Notes under the pieces: generated by a model
The model's input: only the letters and a program-made list of their open reading frames with translations
Told to the model about the DNA's origin: nothing
The model's database searches: none
In this document: in pieces, positions 31,185 through 42,484 of the stretch
Layout: the number at the start of each line of letters is the position of its first letter
How positions within the stretch are numbered: the stretch's first letter is position 1
Origin: Zantedeschia hybrid cultivar
Lineage: Eukaryota > Streptophyta > Magnoliopsida > Alismatales > Araceae
Assembly (NCBI GenBank): GCA_030544215.1
Contig: JARZZO010000003.1
Coordinates: forward strand, 47,350,045-47,414,044
Direction of reading: 5' to 3'
Length of the DNA: 64,000 bases
Program-made: the position numbers and the translations under genes

Positions 31185-34100
31185 ATGGAATCCGGTGGAT
31201 TTATCGGAGCCGGCGGGAAACGACGCCGAGTCACGGCCATCCACACTATGGAAGCGGGGGAAGAAGTCCCCGAGGTGGTGGTTGAAGCACAAGCCCTCGC
31301 GGAGGCGACAACTTTCATAGAGGCCGAGGAAGCTCCTCCCGAGACTCCATTAGGTGAGGAAGCGGCGGCACTGGCTGAAGAGACATGCCCACATTTGGTA
31401 AACCTCGAAACACTCTCTTTTATACTTAAGTTTCAATTTTGGGGGGAAGGAAGAGGCCGACCACAGGTTCTCGAAACCTGTAGTGAAAGGCGTCTGGGGA
31501 CAGGGACGCCTTTTGAAACGCGTCCATGTACCCTTATGTGATTCAAAATTGATGATTAAACCTCAAAGTTAATTTAAAAATTGATTATTAGTGTTCTAAC
31601 GATGATTATGATCAATTATTTGAAAATCGCAGGGCACGATGAGGACCAGGATCTCCTGGGACTTAGTGGTGGCTGTCTATAGGGGTCTCCCGGACTTCCA
31701 GAAGGTTAGACTGGCGGAGATGGGGTTCAGAGAGATCCTAGCGATAGAGCCATTTTTGGATAGACCTAGTACTACTCCAGGTGCTTAGAGAGAGATGGTA
31801 TGCCGAGAGCCAGACATTTTTGATGCCCTGGGGACACATGGTCCCCAGTCTCGAGGATGTATGTAGGATCATCGGCCTTCGGGTAGAAGGTCGGGCGGTG
31901 AGCAGGATCCCGTATCCCGATTATCATGGACTAGCTCAGGAGTTGCTGGGCTTAGAGTGTACGAGGCTGGAGGGTCGAGAGTCTCAGACTCTCCTCAGGA
32001 CTGCGGTAGAGAGATCCCTAGGACTGGAAGAGCCTAGGCAGCAGACCGATGAGTCCCGGGCCGAGTTGAGATCTAGACTAGCGAGGGCAGCTAGCGAGGT
32101 ATATTGTCAAGATCCTAGTGATAGGGTTAGTGCAGATAAGGACCTTAGGAGATTCTTAGTCTTTTTCTTTAGTAGGCTTCTCTTTGGGACGAAGGGCGAC
32201 TACATCCACTGTCGCTTTATGAGTCTCCTTACCGATCTTGATAGGTTAGGCGAGTATGCCTAGGGTGCGGCCCTTCTGGCTCACCTCTTCACCGACCTCT
32301 CCGCTGTCACACCTAACCGGGAGACCACTATTAGCGGCTTCGCGCCGTTTCTTCAGGTACTTAGTTTATTTTATTTTTATTTACTTCATTAAATGCTTAT
32401 GATACAATGCATGTGATGATTCTAACTTATATGCTTTGTCATGTAGGTCTAGAGTTATTATTACTTCCCTCTGGGTTGAGTGAGGCCATCCACACAGCCG
32501 GCGGCAGTCCCGCTTGCCCGGCGTTGGCGTCCGGTGGTAGATACGGCGCTACAGCATCACTAGTTAACGGCTCTCCGTCGTTAGTTTTTGGACTACCCAG
32601 AGTTGCTGGTGAGTTTTAAAATTCTTTTCTTGTCATTATCAATTGTTTCATGGCTGTTAGAATGTTTAAACATTTAATTAAACATTTTATTAGAGTATGT
32701 TTTATCAACATGTCTGTTAAATGTTAAATGATTGAATGATGAATATTGGAATTTACATCTTATTAAATGTTTATTGCTTTGAACATGGCATAGTTTATTG
32801 ATTCATTTTATTAATTATTTGATTTGTGACATGCAATGCGACTAAACTATATGAATTCAGGTTATTTGGCGTCCATACCTTGGTATGGATGATGCAGGAT
32901 AGCCCTGGGTAGAGCAGGGGCAGGGCCGATTCGAGTGCCAGGTGTGGCTACATTGCATGAACGAGATAGCCCTCCTACGCCTGCAACTGGCGATGCAGAC
33001 GTTGGGTCTGCATCAGGAGTGGGTAGAAGAGGAGATCCCTGAGGGGATCGGGAGGACGATGCGGGATAAGCGGGCCCGCACCGACTGGGGCGCCAAATTC
33101 CCGGATCAGCAGGATGATTGGCACCGGTATGGAGTCCTGGTAGAGTCGCAGGTGGTGAGCAGCGATGCTTACCTGCAGCACTACCGGGCCCACTACGTGG
33201 CCCACCTCCAGCTACTCCGGCCTCTCGATCTAAGTGACATGATATGCATGACATGGATTTTTGTTTTATAAATTATCTTGCTTATGAATATATGACATGT
33301 ATGGTATGAAAATGCAGGATGTACGGGATGCCACCATCATCACACTCCGGGGCCACCTCTAGGATGTTGAGGCCCAATTGGAACAAGTACAGAAGGAGCT
33401 GAATGAACTGGTAAGCATGATATGCATGAGTGACATATGTATTATGAATGCTTCTTTTTTCTTATCAAATTGTTTTGGCACTTGTACACTAATGGTGATC
33501 TCCCTTTTTGTTACAGCGTACTGCTTACACCCACGCGGCTACCCCTTCTGGTCCTGCTGCTGGTCCTTCATCTTCTTATGCTGCTCAAGAGGCCGCCCTT
33601 GCTGACCTGCGGAGTCAGCTAGCTCTAGCCATCCGCCGAGCCATTCAGGTTGAGGAGGATGCTGCTGCTCGGGTAAATCTTCAACTTGTTTCTTTCATCT
33701 CGGCATTAATTTGTTTGCTTGCTTGATTAGTTGACTGACAATGTCTTCTGTTGCAGGTCCAAGGGCTTTGCGTGGCTCTTGGAGAGAGAGATGCTGAGCT
33801 GGCACAGGCTCACGGTTCAGCAACCTGGGTTGCTAAGCTGGAGGAGCAGCTGGCAAGGCTCTCTACTGGTGATCTTCCTTGCGAATTCGCACATCTCCAG
33901 GTTCGACTAGAGTTCTTGACTAAGGAGAGGGATCGCGACCGGTCCCGATTGGAGAGTCTCTAGGGCCGGCTATCAGTGGCGGAGCACGAGCGCCAGAGCA
34001 TAGAGGCTCGTTACTAGCGTGCGCGGCAGCGGGCGTTGGAGCGAGGACAAGCGAGTGCTTTCACCACCAGCATAGCAGTATCCTCTGGCTAGGTTGGGCC

Positions 34101-34200
34101 AAGCATCATGCGACCACCACCGCAGCCAGCACGAGGACCAAACGTCCAGGACGAAGCGCAGAGCCAGCTGGACGAGGGCGCGGGGGAGAGCCAGCCGTGA
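31185..34200 (+). pseudogene. PMD gene 2 (plant mobile domain with coiled-coil tail), multi-exon
   Basis: Predicted exons: 31185-31397, 31633-32356, 32447-32608, 32861-33233, 33318-33410, 33517-33672 and 33757-34200, all GT-AG. The PMD is spread over exons 2-4: LRERWYAESQTFLMPWGHMV, EDVCRIIGLRVEGRAV, GRFECQVWLHCMNE and LGLHQEWVEEEIP. Exons 5-7 form a coiled coil (VEAQLEQVQKELNEL; KLEEQLARLS) and a Gln/Gly-rich end. A frameshift lies at about 31780, and many stops occur, mostly TAG (32261, several in exon 3, 32898, 33961), so this copy is inactive. A spaced palindrome sits in intron 1 (31489/31505). It is unlike PMD gene 1 in detail and longer. Confidence 0.7.
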
Positions 34201-35559
34201 TGGCTTTCATCATGTATTTTCTTCTCATTTTGAAGTCCTGTAGATGGACTTTCATCTTGTACACAAACCCTTCTGATATAGAGTTTCCTCATCTTTGAGC
34301 TGCCTTTTGCACTTTTCTCTATTGTCTTTCTCTTCATACCCGCACTCGTCTTGAACAAACAAATTAAATATCTGTTCAAGCTTGGCCCCTTGCCCAGTTA
34401 AGTAACCGACTACTTGATCCTACCCTTGGTAGAAGGGTCAAGGGGCGAAGCCTTTATTTAATGAAGGTAAATAAGGATAATTAAAAGGAAGTAAAATGCA
34501 ACATACAAGCATGCAAATGCTCACTGAAAATAAAAGGATGCAACACACATGATGCGACAAAAAAATGTTAATTGAAATAATTTTATTTTGCAATTGCAAT
34601 TTTAGAAATATCCAATTTTTTTGGGGTATGCCATATTCAATTTTTTTTTGATTTTGCAATATTCAATTTTTTGTAGTTTTGAAATTTTTTTTTTTAAAGT
34701 TTTGAAATATTCATTTTTTTTTGTAGTTTTGAAATATTCAAATTCTTTTTGTGGTTTTGAAATATTCAATTTTTTTTTTGCGGTTTTGAAATATTCAATT
34801 ATTTTGTGATTTTGAAATATTCGGCTAATCTAAGGACCAATATGGTACTTGGATCAAAAGAGTAGATTCATTTGTTAACTTAATTCCCAGATCATTCTCT
34901 AATAACCTAATCTAGATTCATTGTGCTTAAAATATGTTTGTAATCGTGATCCCATTCGATGGTCTGACCCTTAGTCAACCTCGGCCATTCTTCAAATTTG
35001 GAGTATACCTCTATAGAATGAAGGGAAGAATTTGTCTAGAAATCTCGCGAGAGGGTTCTGGAGACTCAGAAAGATGTCCTTCCTTTATCTTATTATCATT
35101 TGGGGTTCGGTCATTTTTATTTTTACGGGGTATTTAACGACCTTGCGCTCCCTTTTTATTTGATTTTGTGACTTTTTGAGATAATATTTGTAACGTTGAG
35201 CGGCCTTTTGCTTCTGTTGGCTTTTTGCCTTTTGCTTTTTCTTTTGTTTTTATGGGGCGGATCTCCCCCCCCCTTTTTTTTTTTGATGGCCTCTTACTAA
35301 GATGGTGGGTATTTTCAATAGTCTATTTTAAGTCTCGTTCTGTCATCGTGGGCTGAGAGTAAAACATAAGTTTTCTTTTGAAAAGAATGAGTTGTACCTT
35401 TCCACTTTTAGTCAAGCTTTCGGTGTTCCTCGGGCTTCACATCTCTTGTTACTCACGAACCAAATGTGTTTGTGTGCAATAATGCGTTTGAATTAGATTA
35501 CCGAAGACTAATAAGGGAATTTGAGTTTTCAAGTTTTCCGACTCCACTGGTCCTTGCAC
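34201..35559. other. Tat2 spacer between PMD gene 2 and integrase
   Basis: No gene seen. It holds AT-rich sequence, a tandem repeat (34615-34825), homopolymer runs of C and T near 35265-35285, and sequence likely to be the shared 3' untranslated region of converging transcripts. Confidence 0.5.
34615..34825. repeat. AT-rich tandem repeat in Tat2
   Basis: Six to seven irregular copies of a unit close to TTTTGAAATATTCAATTTTT, of about 25-36 bases. Like the Tat1 minisatellite it lies between the antisense gene end and integrase. Confidence 0.8.
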
Positions 35560-35973
35560 CATGCTAATCGCTTAAACTAAGGGTAGTACTTTTTAAGATA
35601 CAGACTGTTCCAAGCGTGAGTTAACTCTTGCCCTTCTGCATGAACAAAATGATAGGCATTACCAGGGAAAGCATGTGATATGACATATGGTCCTTCCTAG
35701 TTGGGTTGGAGCTTAGAACGCGGACTACCAGGTTTTACAAGGATTCTTTTCACAACTATTTCACCAACTTTAAACTTTCGTTCAATGACTTTCTTTTGAT
35801 AAAAACGTGCTAATCTGTTCCGATATACTCTTGCATCATTAGCGGCTGACCATCTTTTCTCATCTAAGAATTCCAGCTGAGTGAGGAGTGCAGAGCGATG
35901 CTCATCAATGGAAAATTCCTAGCTTAATTGTATTCTTAATGATGAGATGAGGACTTTGTATGGAACTACTGCC
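35560..35973 (-). pseudogene. Tat2 integrase C-terminus
   Basis: Minus-strand reading SIDEHRSALLTQLEFLDEKR, then RNRLARFYQKKV, RKFKVGEIVVKRIL and NAYHFVHAEGQEL, the usual end of Tat-type integrases. Trp in PNWEGPY is TAG. The upstream part is removed by the C3 LTR at 35974. Possible flanking target duplication: ctgcc. Confidence 0.75.
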
Positions 35974-37159
35974 TGTTGGGTTCTTGGGTTTCTCCGAACC
36001 TCCCGCGCAGCGGAAATAAAAATAAAACAGAGATCCGAATCCCGTTTCGAAAAAATTAAAAAAACAGATTATCAGATAATAAGTTCTTACCATATGCGGA
36101 TTCGAATCTGCAACCGTTCGGTTCCGTCGGTGCGACACCGCAAGCCGCGCAAGCGCCCGGCCTATAGTGGAGTCCACGCGATCCTCTTCGCGACGGATAT
36201 CCTCACGTTCCTCGTTCTTCGCAGCTCACGAAACCTTCGCCGGTCGCCATAACGCGCGGACGATTTCCCGTGGAACGGGAGTCGGAGAAGCGGCGGAGCA
36301 GATCCGGATCTGTCTGGGACGCCAGAGAGAGAGAGAAACAGAGGAGGGGGCGGCTAGGGTTAGCAGCAGCTTGGCCTGCTCAACCCATTCGCTCATTTTA
36401 TACTAACCGTGCGGTTTTTCATAAAACCCCCCGGTTTATATAAAACCCACTTATTTATCCATCGCCTTTAGAATCATTTGCGTGTCACCCTCTAGGTCTA
36501 ATTACCAGTCCGGTTAATAGCCCGATAAGCCCAGTGACTCCTCACTGCCTTTATTAATCAATTAATAACTCTTTATTAATTAATTAATCAATCGAATTGA
36601 TGTCGCACATCGAATTCGATCGGGCCTCCAATCACGTTGGGTGCCAAGCAACACCGCGTGAGCCCGGAAGGTATGGGGGTTAAGTAACCCACTCTTGGAA
36701 CCTTTCCACCGACAGTTACTGTATGGATATAATCCTTCATTCGTACAATGATCTCAAGTCAACTCAGGGTATGGCGTGTTGTCAAACCTTAACCGGTCGA
36801 CCCACTTGGATTGGATGCCGCAGATGAATATCGGAAAACTCCTTTCCCGATATTATCGTCTGCCCTGGCTAGGGACTTCCGCGCATCCTTCCTAGAGCAT
36901 TCCCTCTCTAAGTACCGAGAGCGAATGATTCATTATTGACACACAATTCCCTTCGACGGTATTCCGCTGTACCCAATCCTTGGCTGTTAGAATCTCGTGG
37001 TTAGAGATTCATAAACCAAGGTCAAAGCACATAAGTCCACCGACAAGGTGTCCTTTGTGTCTCAGGTCCGAGGACCATCCACGCAACTGCGACAATAGAA
37101 TCAAGCTGGTTGACAGTGAGGTACAATACCATCCAGCGATTCAGTCGAATCAGTTCAGT
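35974..37159 (-). repeat. C3 3' LTR, truncated
   Basis: Follows the family-A LTR from TGTTGGGTTCTTGGG to CAGTTCAGT, then jumps into Tekay LTR. About 370 bp of its other end are missing relative to the full LTR at 58395-59948. Confidence 0.88.
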
Positions 37160-37165
37160 TCAGTT
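37150..37165. other. Deletion junction between C3 LTR and G2 LTR
   Basis: The sequence cagttcagttcagttcagg joins family-A LTR (which normally continues CAGTGAACTC) to G2 LTR (normally GTAGTTCAGGCTCC). Short shared GTTCAG at the joint points to end joining with filler or microhomology. It removed 47 bp of the G2 5' LTR. Confidence 0.85.
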
Positions 37166-39556
37166 CAGGCTCCAGTGGAGCTGAGACTCTGTGATGTTTC
37201 GCGTCGAGCCCGGGCTCAACGCGGTTTAAACGGCGTCCAGCAATGCAGACGCGTTTTAGCCCGTGCCACGTGGGTGCCACGTGGGCTGGCTTTGGGCCGC
37301 GAGAGTACGGCCATGACATGTCGTCTGAACGGCGTCCATGAGGCACGACGCCTTTCAGACTGCAACTCTGGGTTGTTAGAGTACGGCGCCAGTCTTGTCG
37401 TCTGAATGGCGTCTTTTATGGAAGACGCGTTTCAGACCACTGACAGAGCGTTGCAGAGTTTTGTCAGAGGTGCTGTCACGTCAACTGATAGGCGTCCGTA
37501 CATCTCGACGCGATTTAGCCAGTCTCTGGTTAACCCCGCGAGCCCTCCTTCTTTCCCTCATTTTTCTCCCTTCTCTCTTTCTCTCCTCCCTTCCGGCGAC
37601 TCCGGCAACGACCCCTTCTCCTCCCTCTTTTCCTCCCACCACTTCGTCCTTCCCTCCACTCCATCACCCACCTAGCTCCCACCACTACCACCTCTACTTC
37701 TTCCGCGGCGTTTACTCTCCGGACGGCGGCCGACGTCCCGGTGGAGTGAGGACGACCACGGCGGTACCGGCGGCGGCGTAGGGTGAGACGGGTGGACGGC
37801 TTGGAGCTTGGAGGAGTTCAAGTAACCGGTAGGGTGACGGTTCCCATAGTGTTGTGTTTTAAAACCATGTTTCCCCCGTTTAAAGCATGTTATGGATCTG
37901 TGGTTTTGGGGTAGAATGAGCATGTTAGGGGCTTTTCCTTGATGGGAATGGGAGTTTCTATGAACATGGATTTATGATGCTCTGGTTTGCCCTCTTTCTC
38001 CTCTATTTTGGGTTTTTGGGGGTTGGAAAGGGAGCCTTCGGGCAGGAGACAGAACCCGATTTCTGGCGCTAAAAGACGTCGTGCATGGACGACGCCTTTC
38101 AGAAGGGCGTCGGGCCATCAGGACGCCTTTTAGGAAGAAATCGTTCCACTAAGGCTCTGTCAGTTCGGAGATTCTGGCACTAAAACACGTCATGCTTGTA
38201 CGACGCTATTTGGAATAGCGTCGGGACACCATGACGCCTTTTAAGGCAGAAATCTCCCGATTAAGGTTTTCGGCTAATTCCGGTTTTTCTGTGTGAATGG
38301 CGTCTGATGATGTTGACGGCTTTTAAAAGGCGACCTCTGGTGTCGACGCCTTTTAGGCCAGACTCTGAGGCCAGTATTTCATGAATCAGTTTAGGGTGCT
38401 TGAATGGCGTCGGCCTTGGGCGACGCAATTCAAGACAGAACCACACTAATCCATGCCAGTAAAATGTGTTTACACTGCTAGATAGTTGGTTAATGCATGC
38501 TGTTAGTATACTCGATGTGATGAACTCTTTGTGAGCGGATGACACTGCGTTGGATGTCGTGCGACCGTGGACTTCTTCCGTTACCGGATCGCACCGTGCC
38601 GTGTTTTCTGTTTCAGTGGACCTAGAGTGACAGTTGTAGCGTTCTACACCCTGTGTCGGTGCGGAGGGACACATCGCTGACGGGAGCAGTGGCGGGGTGA
38701 CGCCTAGTGGAGAGGGTCACCTGGTGAACCCCGGGGTTAGCTAGCTTGTAACGGTGTCGGAGTGGTACCTTTGGAGTGTCACTCGTGCTGGGGGAAGGAG
38801 TAACCACCTGAGCCAGGTGGGCCGGAGTAGCCAGCGTGCTATCCGAGGGGTTACTGTTTGGTCTCAGCGGGTCGGTGTTTGCTGAGGGAAGGAGTGGCCG
38901 CCGAGGTGGCCAGCGTGCTATCCGAGGGGTTACTGTTTGGTCTCAGCGGGTCGATGTTTTTCCCACTTTCGTTGTGAAGTTGACGTGTTTTAAGGATATG
39001 CCGAATTACGTGTTCCTTGATAAAATGGAATTATGCATGTTAGTTATACTTCGAATGCATGTGATTCGTATTGAGATGTAGGCATGGTAATCACTGTCTT
39101 TTCATGGTTAATATATCTCTGCTGTACTTTACACTTGTGGGTGTGTGTGTGGGCAGTGGGGATCGAAGGATACCTACTGAGTCTTTTCGTTGAGACTCAC
39201 CCCTGCGGCTTTCAGGTGAGGACTCCAGGCAGACTTAGCGGGGGTTGTGCGGCTGTGTGTTGAGCGTCGTCGGCTGTTGTTCCGGGGTATGCCCCGACAT
39301 AGTTGTTATCTTTATTTCTGGCCTGTATGTATAATCATTTCTTTTCTGTTGGAGTATGTAATTATTTACTGTATCGAGTCGCATTGTAATAACTTTTAAT
39401 TTCTGCATTTTCCTTTCAATTCAATGCGATGTGAATGTTTAGCTTAGTTGATTATTTATTTCCCAGACTTACTTAGATCCTGGTTTGGTTCCAAATTAAT
39501 GATTCGGTACCCATTTAGTAATCGGATCCCCGATTATAGGGTGGCGGGTCGTTACA
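37162..39556 (+). repeat. G2 5' LTR, lacking its first 47 bp
   Basis: Ends GTTACA before the primer site. It contains about twelve spaced palindromes, for example half-sites at 37232/37248, 37331/37347, 37408/37424, 37491/37507, 38075/38091 and 38106/38122, all with gap 10. A CT-rich leader lies near 37550-37680. Confidence 0.93.
38831..38960 (+). repeat. 79-bp tandem duplication in G2 LTR
   Basis: CCAGCGTGCTATCCGAGGGG occurs at 38831 and again at 38910. The 3' LTR has the same pair at 47625 and 47704, whereas the G1 LTR has a single copy near 4577. It therefore predates G2 insertion and marks a subfamily. Confidence 0.9.
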
Positions 39557-39557
39557 G

Positions 39558-39570
39558 TTGCTATCAGAGC
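39558..39570 (+). other. G2 primer binding site
   Basis: TTGCTATCAGAGC directly after the 5' LTR, close to the initiator tRNA-Met site TGGTATCAGAGC with a change at GG to GC. Confidence 0.8.
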
Positions 39571-39714
39571 ATTCGGTCTGGCTAATAAATGAATAATTAG
39601 GTTAAATGTCATGAGTCCGGCAAATAATTACATTATCCCGTACAGGCACGACGATAGTATAGGCTTTAGGTTTCTAACTAGAACTTGTCGATTTTGTGTT
39701 TGTAGGCGATTAGA

Positions 39715-40733
39715 TGGCTCCTAGGAAGAGGGTGCCGGTTATTCGAGAGCGGGGAGATGTCCCTAGTGGTCCTGAGGCCGGTAGGTCGAGTGTAGGGTAG
39801 TTTATGGAGGCTATGATGGACACAATGGCTAGATATTAGACCCGAGACCCTAGTGAGAGTTCCAGCGCTCGGGGAGGGTCTACAGCTACACTGGAGAGAT
39901 TCCTGAAGCTGAGGCCACCTCACTTCACCGGTCGTCCCGACCCTGATGAGGCCATTTACTGGCTTTGGGAGATAGAGAAGACTTTCGATACTATGGATTG
40001 TGCAGCGGTTGAGAAGACTCCGTTAGCTACCTTCATGTTGAAGGATAGCGCCTATGATTGGTGGACCTCCTTGAAGAGTTTGTCTTATGAGGATAGGAGT
40101 CTCAGGGAGATTCCTTGGGAGACTTTTGTGAAGGAATTCAATGCGCAGTATTTTCCTAGACATGTTCAGGGGGCCAAGGAGAGGGAATTTATGGAGCTGA
40201 CTCAGGGGAGTATGACAGTACTCGAGTACCAGGCGAAGTTTGTTTCGCTTGGGAGGTTTGTGCCCTTCATCTCAGGGGACGAGGAGCGACGTACTGAGAG
40301 GTTTGTGGATGGGCTGAGGCTCAGTCTAAGGAACTTTGTGGCATCTCACTGTTGTATAGACCTGGCATCAGCAGTTAGGAGTGCAGCAGCAGTGGAGGCA
40401 CAGCTGAATCAGTCAACCCGGGAGAGAGGACTGACTGCTCAGGGACCAGCTCGTGGCAGGGGTAAGGCAGCGGGAGCAACCCCTTCGTCCGGATCGGGAT
40501 CGTCGTCACTCGGCTCTCGATTCAGGAGATTCTTCCGAGGCGGTGGCAGCAGTAGTGGCAGCAGCGGTAGTAGCAGACCCTGGCAGGATCAGCAGAGCCA
40601 GTCGGTGTCCAGCGCCCAGCAGGAGCTAGCTCAGAGGCTTCCAGCAGTTTGTCAGCACTGTGGTGGTACTCATGGTGGGACTCAGTGTCCTGCTTTTTCT
40701 GGGAGATGATATACTTGTGGCCAGTAGGGCCAC
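39715..40733 (+). pseudogene. G2 gag
   Basis: ATG 39715 (MAPRKRVPVIRERGD), with TAG near 39796 and a second TAG near 39838, then open from 39993: the gypsy Gag core (SAYDWWTSLKSL, WETFVKEFNAQYFPR, GSMTVLEYQAKFVSLGRFV), a Gly/Ser-rich region and a zinc region (CQHCGGTHGGTQCPAFSGR). The next knuckle is broken by TGA and TAG around 40708-40730. A splice-acceptor-like TTTTGTGTTTGTAG lies 8 nt before the ATG. It would form the particle shell; this copy cannot. Confidence 0.85.
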
Positions 40734-42484
40734 GTGGCGAGGTTTTGCTCGCAGGGGCGTGGCCAGAGGCAAGGGCCAGCTGATCAGAAGAAGCCGAGGA
40801 CCCAAGGGAGAGTGCTGGCTATCACCAGGAAGGAGGCTCGTGCGTCCAACTTGGTGGAAGGTACACTTTCTGTCCTTAGGAACTCTGCACATGTGTTGAT
40901 TGATTCTGGTGCTTCGCATTCTTTCATTTCTAAGCAGTTTATAGATGCTCTTTCTGCACCCGTTGATGAGCTATCAAATGGACTGATGGTAGAGGTTCCT
41001 TCTGGGGATTTCTTGTTATCTTATAATTGTTTGAGAGACGTTCCCTTGACCATTGAGGGCCATGAGTTGCCTGCCCAGTTGGTTGTGCTTGCCATTCGTG
41101 ACTTCGATATCATCCTGGGCATGGATTGGTTGGAAGCTTTTTATGCTGAGGTGGACTGCCACAGGAAGAGGGTGCGTTTCTCTATTCCGGACATCCCGAC
41201 CTTCTACTTCCAAGGTATTAGGCTCTCTTCTCGAGGTATTCTTATTTCTGCCTTTAAGACTCGGAGGTTGCTTGCTGGTGGTTGTGAGGCCTTCCTTGCC
41301 TCTGTTGTTGTTTCCGATGTCCGTGACTGTCCCAGTCCTTGGGAGGTGCCTGTAGTGTGTGACTTTGCAGATGTGTTTCTTGAGGAGTTGCCTGGCCTTC
41401 CTCCTCAGCGAGAGGTCGAGTTTACCATTGAGCTTGCACCGGGTACGACGCCCTTGTCTAAGGCCCCGTATCGGATGGTGCCAGCCGAACTCGCTGAGTT
41501 GAAGGCACAGTTGCAGGAGTTGCTGGATAAGGGTTTCATTCGTCCCAGTACTTCTCCGTGGGGTGCTCCAGTCCTATTTGTCAGAAAGAAGGACGGCTCC
41601 TTGAGATTGTGCATTGATTATAGACAGCTGAACCAAGTGACGATAAAGAACAAGTACCCACTTCCAAGGATCGATGATTTGATGGATCAGCTGCAGTCTG
41701 CGAAGGTGTTTTCTAAGATTGACCTGAGATCTGGATATTATCAGATGAAGATCCGTGATGTCGATGTTAGTAAGACGGCTTTTAGGACTCGGTATGGACA
41801 TTATGAGTTTTTGGTTATCCCTTTCGGCTTGACCAATGCTCCGGCATCCCTTATGGATCTGATGAACCGAGTCTTTAGGGCCTATCTGGATCAGTTTGTG
41901 GTGGTATTCGTCGATGATATTTTGATATACTCTTCTTCTGAGGAAGAGCACGCCACTCATCTTCGGGTGGTGTTGCAGGTCCTAAGGGAGCACCAACTCT
42001 ATGCCAAGTTTAGCAAGTGCGAATTCTGGCTAGACAAGGTACACTTCCTTGGGCATGTCATTTCTGGCGAAGGCATCGCAGTGGATCCAGCCAAGATCGA
42101 GGCAGTAATGAATTGGAGCAGGCCAACTTCAGTGACTGAGATCAGGAGCTTCTTGGGACTTGCAGGTTATTACAGGCGGTTTGTTCAGGGGTTTTCTTCG
42201 ATAGCGGCCCCCTTATCGAGGTTGACTCGAAAGGGAGTTCGTTTTGTGTGGACCGAGGAAAGCGAGCAGAGTTTCACTGAGTTAAAGACTCGCCTCACTT
42301 CGGCCCCAGTGTTAGTGCTTCCATCTGGGTCAGGTGGGTTTGTGGTTTACTCGGACGCGTCCCGTCGAGGTTTGGGCGCAGTTCTAATGCAGCATGGTAG
42401 GGTAGTGGCTTATTCTTCTCGGCAGCTGAAGAAGCATGAGGAGAACTATCCTACCCATGATTTGGAAGTGGCAACTGTAGTATT
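40734..42484 (+). pseudogene. G2 pol: protease, RT and RNase H (first part)
   Basis: Open to the insertion point. Protease has LIDSGASHSFIS. RT has WGAPVLFVRKKDGSLRLCID, the FVDDI box and the connection domain. RNase H begins FVVYSDASRRGLGAV. At 42484 the solo family-B LTR enters within RNase H; the extra residues read beyond that point belong to the LTR. Removing the LTR and one target copy would restore the frame exactly, so the break is recent. Confidence 0.9.

Larger units (their letters stand above)
26376..35973 (-). mobile_element. Tat2: 3' part of a second Tat-like gypsy element
   Basis: Defined by an integrase C-terminus on the minus strand at 35560-35973, a repeat-rich spacer, two spliced PMD genes on the plus strand, a polypurine-like tract at 27661-27671 and a probable 3' LTR ending at 27660. 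The order copies that of Tat1. The rest of the element beyond integrase has been cut by the C3 LTR at 35974. Membership of the PMD genes in this element is inferred from the shared layout. Confidence 0.62.

Noticed and set aside
28975..34200. The PMD genes as host genes.
   Set aside because: Each carries stops and frameshifts, and they lie in the same antisense position as the Tat1 gene. Host origin cannot be fully excluded, so they are called element-borne pseudogenes with moderate confidence.
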